Shown: positions 59,260 through 64,000 of the stretch, piece after piece
Position numbering within the stretch: the first letter of the stretch is position 1
How the letters are laid out: every line of letters begins with the position of its first letter
Position numbers and translations under genes: made by a program
Assembly: GCA_947652605.1 (NCBI GenBank)
Contig: OX393579.1
Location: forward strand, 7,254,001 to 7,318,000
Direction of reading: 5' to 3'
DNA: 64,000 nucleotides
Source: Elmis aenea
Taxonomy: Eukaryota > Arthropoda > Insecta > Coleoptera > Elmidae
Notes under the pieces: generated by a model
What the model was told of the DNA's origin: nothing
The model's input: the letters and a program-made list of their open reading frames with translations, nothing else
Databases searched by the model: none

Positions 59260-59571
59260 CAGTGGTGAGCTGTAGGGGGCTCGCGGGGGCTCGCGCGAGC
59301 CCTTTGTTAATTTATTCCTTAATTTGCGAGCCCCTTGTTCTTCTTGTTAACCATTTTCTCAAGAAAAAATATATCTTAAAATCATTTTCACATACATTTG
59401 TAAAGCGACGAAGTCATGCCTATCAAGCAATGACGATTAAATTTAGAATAACCCGTCGCACAATAGAATTTTTTGAATTATGTACAATCACTCGATTATT
59501 CACGTTTGAATTTAAAATGCCATTTTTTTTCCAACATTTAATTAAAATTATTTTTTCATAGCTCACCACTG
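59260..59571. mobile_element. hAT-type MITE, 312 bp, CAGTGGTGAGCT ends
   Basis: Perfect 12-bp terminal repeats (CAGTGGTGAGCT and its complement ending at 59571) are flanked by a perfect 8-bp duplication, GTCACAAC, at 59252-59259 and 59572-59579. Near the left end GGGGGCTCGCGGGGGCTCGC is a short GC-rich array. GCGAGCCCC follows in inverted form at about 59326. The rest is AT-rich. The 118-codon + frame 59205-59561 runs across the left junction into the element and is therefore not a gene. Confidence 0.95.
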
Positions 59572-59658
59572 GTCACAACTAGTTAAATAAGTATATCAGC
59601 AATTATTTTAAACATTTATTGAAACGGTTTCTACAAAACTACTTTGTCATAATATAGT

Positions 59659-60093
59659 ATAGTATATTACATAACAAGAGTTGTAAGAAGCATATTACGC
59701 ACGAGTGGAAAAGTTGCGCACGGAGCCGCGCAGCGGCGAGTGCGTTTTTCCACGAGTGCGTAATTGCTTTATAACTCGTGTTATGTAGCATACTTTTTCT
59801 ACGATCACATAACATCTACGATTTTAACGGCTTTTTGGCTAATATACACATGTAATACGTTGTCTTGCCAATTTTGACATAAGCTTACTTTGACATTTCT
59901 AGACAAGTGTGCGTTTTGCTTACCGCGCGTTATAACTCACTTACTAGGCATACTGAAAGTGTTTGACGTGAGTCTATTTTGATCATTTCGTTTAAACAAC
60001 CGTGCTTTTTGCTTACCGTGCGTAAAAACTCACTTACAAGACATACAGGCTGTACGGTAAGAGTGATTTACATTAGTGGTCGTAGAAAAAGAT
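59659..60093 (+). repeat. Dispersed repeat of unknown family, copy 2
   Basis: It matches 41310-41698 in the same orientation. It opens with a palindrome (59668-59793) whose centre has an extra GC-rich insert, GGAGCCGCGCAGCGGCGAGT. The modules with GACAAGTGTGCG, CTTACCGCGCGTTATAACTC and TACAGGC follow. It ends in GTGGTCGTAGAAAAAG, which is the inverse of CTTTTTCTACGATCAC near 59790, so an inverted pair brackets the non-palindromic half. That pair may be the true termini. Confidence 0.8.
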
Positions 60094-62290
60094 TATTTAT
60101 CTCATGTTAAGAAATTGTATATAAATTACATTGCACATTAACGGCAAAAACTATTTTCATTTGCGTTGCTACACAATTAGATACCTAAATCATTATTCTA
60201 CTTTGTTTAAGTTTTGTGTTCAAGTACTTTTATACCTATTCATTTGTTTTCTTGATTCCCAATAATCATTATAGAGCACAGAAAAAATTGACAAATGACT
60301 AAAACAGTTGTCTGGTACATTTGTCAATTAAGATACAGGTATATAGAATTAGAAGAACAAATTGTTTGTGTTGGAAAGTTTTCCTTAATTATAGTAAAAA
60401 TAAAATTAATCCAATCTTAGCCCTATTATTTCAAGGCATTCGTAGATTATTACAACAGTGCTTTTTAAGTAACAATAAATAAAGCGTAATTACTTTTTAT
60501 TTAAATCGTCAAGTACTTGTATTAATCTACGTTATGGTAACAATTTCAGCAGTAATTTTATTTATCGAAATTTTGAATGTTTGCACCTGTTGTTGCAAGT
60601 AACTCATGTCAGTTTATTTTGCTTAAACGGCATCTTTATATTTGCCAGATCTATCTACATTACCACGACCCGCAAATTAGCTTCGCAGCTCCTAATAAGC
60701 TTCACTAAAATTATCCAAATATTTGACCTTTTCGTAAATTCTAGCGCTGCCAGGTGCCAGGTATTAAGTTGTTGCTCCTGTTAACCACAAAATGCTGAAC
60801 AAACTGAAGACATCATCCTTAGAAACAGGATTAATAAAGGAATCCTCTGATATAATGTACCAAACTGTAAAGTTGTTTGTCAAGCGTAATAGAAACTAAG
60901 AATTATTTTGTGTTGACACATTTTTAACTAAATAATTAACTTTGTTAGACGTTTAAATTACTTGTAGTTAATTCTAATTCAAACAACATGGGAGCTTTGT
61001 TTCAAATTATCTTATCTAACGTGTAACAGCAATCGCTTCATTAAGGAAAGCTATACTTCGCCAGTAAATTATTTATTACTACATAAACAGTCATTGATTA
61101 TTTAATAAGATGTTGAACTTCTCTTGAACGATTTTTCAATGGTTAACTTGTTTGCTGTAATATAATTCTTCTTTATTTCTATTTTAAAAAGTACTTGGTG
61201 ATCTTACAATTTTGTATAAACACTTGTTATTTATTCATAAACTTTTGTTACATGTATTTATTTATTTAGTTTGTGTGAGTAACTGGCACTCAGCTTAGTG
61301 CCTGCAATTAATTATTTTTTGTTTTTTGTCAATCCATTTTTACATAGTAAACATGAATTAAACATTCCCAAAAAAAGTTCTTAATAATTCAAGTTGGTAC
61401 TGCCTTTTAAACAAACTTTAAAAGCAATTAGACAAATTTAAACAGCAAAACTTGTATAATTACACTAAAATACACATTTTAACCAACACCGCAATTTCCT
61501 TCTGCGGAAGCAATTAAGAAAATTAAACTTATTGTTACTTATGTAGGGACACTTTGTAGACAGACATAACGCGGTGATTTAAAACTTGTCGGTTATTTTG
61601 AGCTAATTATTTTGAAATAGACTATTTTTGCAAGACCGGCCGTTGGCAATTGTTTTCTGCGGCACATCCAGCACCTGCAGAAATAGAACAGTAGGGCGAT
61701 GATCCTGCTAATAATCGTAAATTTCGTGGAATTTATATGTTTACAAGGCTGGTAGCGATAACTCACTAGGTCAGGGTTACAAAGCAAACGCGGTTTGGTT
61801 TCCTGATTCCGTGATAGCATATCATTTTGGTAACCGATTATTACCAACTTCGAAAACAGTTATTTTTATATAACAGCTGCGACCGTAAACGATAAACAAT
61901 TTCGCAAGCATTGGTTGGAAAACTTTATTTCTTAATTGTAAACATTTGTGTTGCGAAAACGCACTTGTTAAAAATAGTATGGCTGTAATTTGGGACACTT
62001 ATTTTAAGATAAACTAAAATAAAAACGATTTTTTTTTCGAAACAGCTGAAAATTTAAAACAACTTCTGTATAATTGAGCTGTTGTGTACTCAACATTGCT
62101 ATATAAATTGGAGAGTAGGACCATGAACAAAGATCACCTTAAAGAACGGAATGCTTTTAAAACATGAAGCTACAAAGGAATATTGAAATTTTTATAGTTT
62201 GAAACGATGAATGTGAAAGTATACAGACGAATAGGAAAATAATGCAAAAATATAAAGAACTTGAGAAAACCAGAATATCTTGAACATATC
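60094..62290. other. AT-rich stretch, no gene seen
   Basis: Short frames (60581-60784 on +, 61593-61847 on -) have no recognisable domains. Confidence 0.4.
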
Positions 62291-62720
62291 GGGTTAGTTC
62301 CAGCAGCGATTTTGTACCAATTCGTGTACTAGTACATGAACTGTCTTATGCACATGCGTCAACTATAGACTAACAAATGTATTAGCCGCTGCTGGAACCC
62401 TTAAACGACAGGCCCAATTGTAAAAGACATTTGTGTCTATTGGTTTCATAGAAATTTGCGCAAGTGTAAACATTTCAAGAAATCAGTACTACATGGGACT
62501 GAGAGGTCAATGCATAGCTACTTGAGGCCACGTTAGTTGTGAACAGCGCATGGGTGTGAAAATCCCAGCGCTAGTTCTTGCCTCCGTTCATGTACTGTTT
62601 GTACCGTCCGCAAACTAGTTCATGTACTAGTACGATGGACTATCAAAAACGCTTCTAGTACGCGATATTGATACTGCGCAGAGTCCTAATAGTTTGTCAT
62701 AACGTAGCTGGATCTAACCT
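62291..62720. mobile_element. Possible MITE with GGTTAGNTCCAGC ends and internal palindromes
   Basis: The left end GGGTTAGTTCCAGCAGCG is loosely inverted at the right end (CGTAGCTGGATCTAACCT). A second inverted copy, CGCTGCTGGAACCC, lies at 62386-62399. GTACTAGTACATGAACT at about 62331 is mirrored near 62610-62630. The structure is repeatedly palindromic, but no target duplication is clear and the limits are uncertain. Confidence 0.45.
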
Positions 62721-64000
62721 ATTTTAAAAGAGGAGTAATATGAGCTGCTTAGAGTCATCATGCAGGAAAAAACAATAGGTGTTAATAATAATAATAGTGT
62801 TGGTAGGATACGAATGTGGTGATTGGGGAACTAAGAGAGAATGGTTCGAATGTAGCTCCCTTCATCTCTTTAGAGCTGCTTTGATTAAAATCAGAATAAC
62901 TGTGATGATATCCAACCACTGATAAGAGTTTGTGTAAGAAGCATTGAGCAATATGTGTTAAAAAAGCAGACTATTTTTTTATACCCGTTATAAAATGCAG
63001 CATCAGAACCTACTGAAGTTTTCGTACTTTTGTGATTCTTTAGTTTAAAATTTAATTAAAAAGTTGAAGCTGCAACAATTTTCTTTCAAAAAGTTTCTCT
63101 CTCGATACTTTTACTTGTTTCAAGAGCGAAATGGTACAATAGGTCAAAAGCGACCTAGGTGTCGTCGAAAAAAACTTGCTTGGAGTTATAACTTGTAAAA
63201 AGTTATTAAGTTGGCTTTAAAAATTGTAGTTTTTTACATTTTATCATTAAAGAGATGGTGAAAAATTTCTTGGTTTGAAATTAAAAAACGAATGTTTAAC
63301 TAACAAAAATAATTTTACCCCCCTAATTAAATTGTTGCTTAATACTTAACTTAGATAATTGTAGACTTATTGTTACCCAATGTAAATTGGGTTTTATCAA
63401 GTTTTTTTAATATTTACTTCTTCCATTTGTCTGCTTCGCTAATTTACTAGCCTTGAATTTTTCATTTAAAATAATTATTTTCCTCTTCTTCGTGGGACAA
63501 TGCCAACCACCCTTCCGTGTTTGTTTAAACTAGGTATTCTTTATTTGATTTAGAGTTTGTAGATCAAACTTTTAGTGAAGTGTTTAAAGTTATAATTTTA
63601 ACAAAAATTCTAAGAAAATTCAACCAATGCATGTAAGTTTTATTTAGAAGCTTATAAAAGTTTGTACAAAAAATATTAAACTATAAATACGAACTCACAA
63701 TGAGTCTCTAGGTGATAATGTTTATTTTCTATTATTTAGTTCACCTTTATTTACTTCCTTTTTTAAACATCTTGATGTAGTTTTACATATACTTTTAGTA
63801 ATCTATTGTTGTAAACTTCGGGTCATTTTAAAATTTTTATTCGTTTTTACATATGTTAGAAGCGCTTAAACTCGCAACAGAGTAACTTTGTATGTAAATA
63901 AATTCGTTAATGATTTTTTATGTTGTGATTGCCTGTAATAAATGATAACTTTTTCCTTAAATTTAGTAAATTCAATGAAATAATTACTTTAAAGTATTCT
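62721..64000. other. AT-rich stretch to the window end, no gene seen
   Basis: No element, RNA gene or convincing frame is recognised. Confidence 0.4.

Noticed and set aside
59205..59561. 118-codon + open frame
   Set aside because: It crosses the left junction of a hAT MITE with a perfect target duplication, so it is an accident of the insertion.

Overview
This is AT-rich eukaryotic DNA with no ribosome-binding sites, operons, rRNA or tRNA genes. I found no open reading frame that I would call a working host gene. The kinds of transposon present point to an insect: hAT, piggyBac and TA-target MITEs, Jockey-like and RTE-like retrotransposon debris, and a family ending in CAGGGTG. My guess is a beetle, but that is inference and no host coding sequence confirms it.

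The most likely setting is the interior of one or more very long introns on the + strand, or a gene desert. Three + strand sites, at 4204/4205, 30690/30691 and 38655/38656, join a pyrimidine-rich 3' splice site directly to a consensus 5' splice site. This is the layout of recursive-splicing (ratchet) sites known from giant fly introns. Two less AT-rich patches, about 24385-24686 and 53331-53545, look like possible promoters or 5' untranslated exons. Neither can be proven from sequence alone.

The rest is a dense layer of mobile elements. Seven hAT-type non-autonomous elements have recognisable 8-bp target duplications, six of them perfect: 289-1262, 9328-9884, 31555-31803, 33722-33887, 43455-44033 and 59260-59571, plus 8854-9245 with a 6/8 match. 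Two more, 3349-3605 and 12328-13137, have decayed duplications. Several carry their own array of short subterminal motifs (ACCGGTAA, CCGGTT, TCCCGGGA, GCTCC). Two piggyBac-like elements sit in TTAA (26954-28274, 50105-50220). TA-flanked foldback elements lie at 1784-2677, 18983-19940, 39824-40262 and 52656-52928. A foldback element of about 1.8 kb with nearly identical arms fills 13322-15139. Elements with CAGGGTG ends are scattered from 16775 to 52343.

Retrotransposon debris comprises a 5'-truncated Jockey-like copy (about 11443-12005, -), RTE-like fragments at 15146-15945 (+), 22178-22231 (-), 37363-37480 (+), 38387-38527 (-), 45088-45745 (+) and 46578-46911 (+), and a short dispersed repeat with an (ATT)n tail at 28070-28141 and 42749-42842. 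All reading frames of these copies are broken. Unassigned repeat pairs are 41310-41698 with 59659-60093, and 1-284 with the foldback at 49342-50061. The intervening stretches hold AT-rich DNA in which I see no gene.
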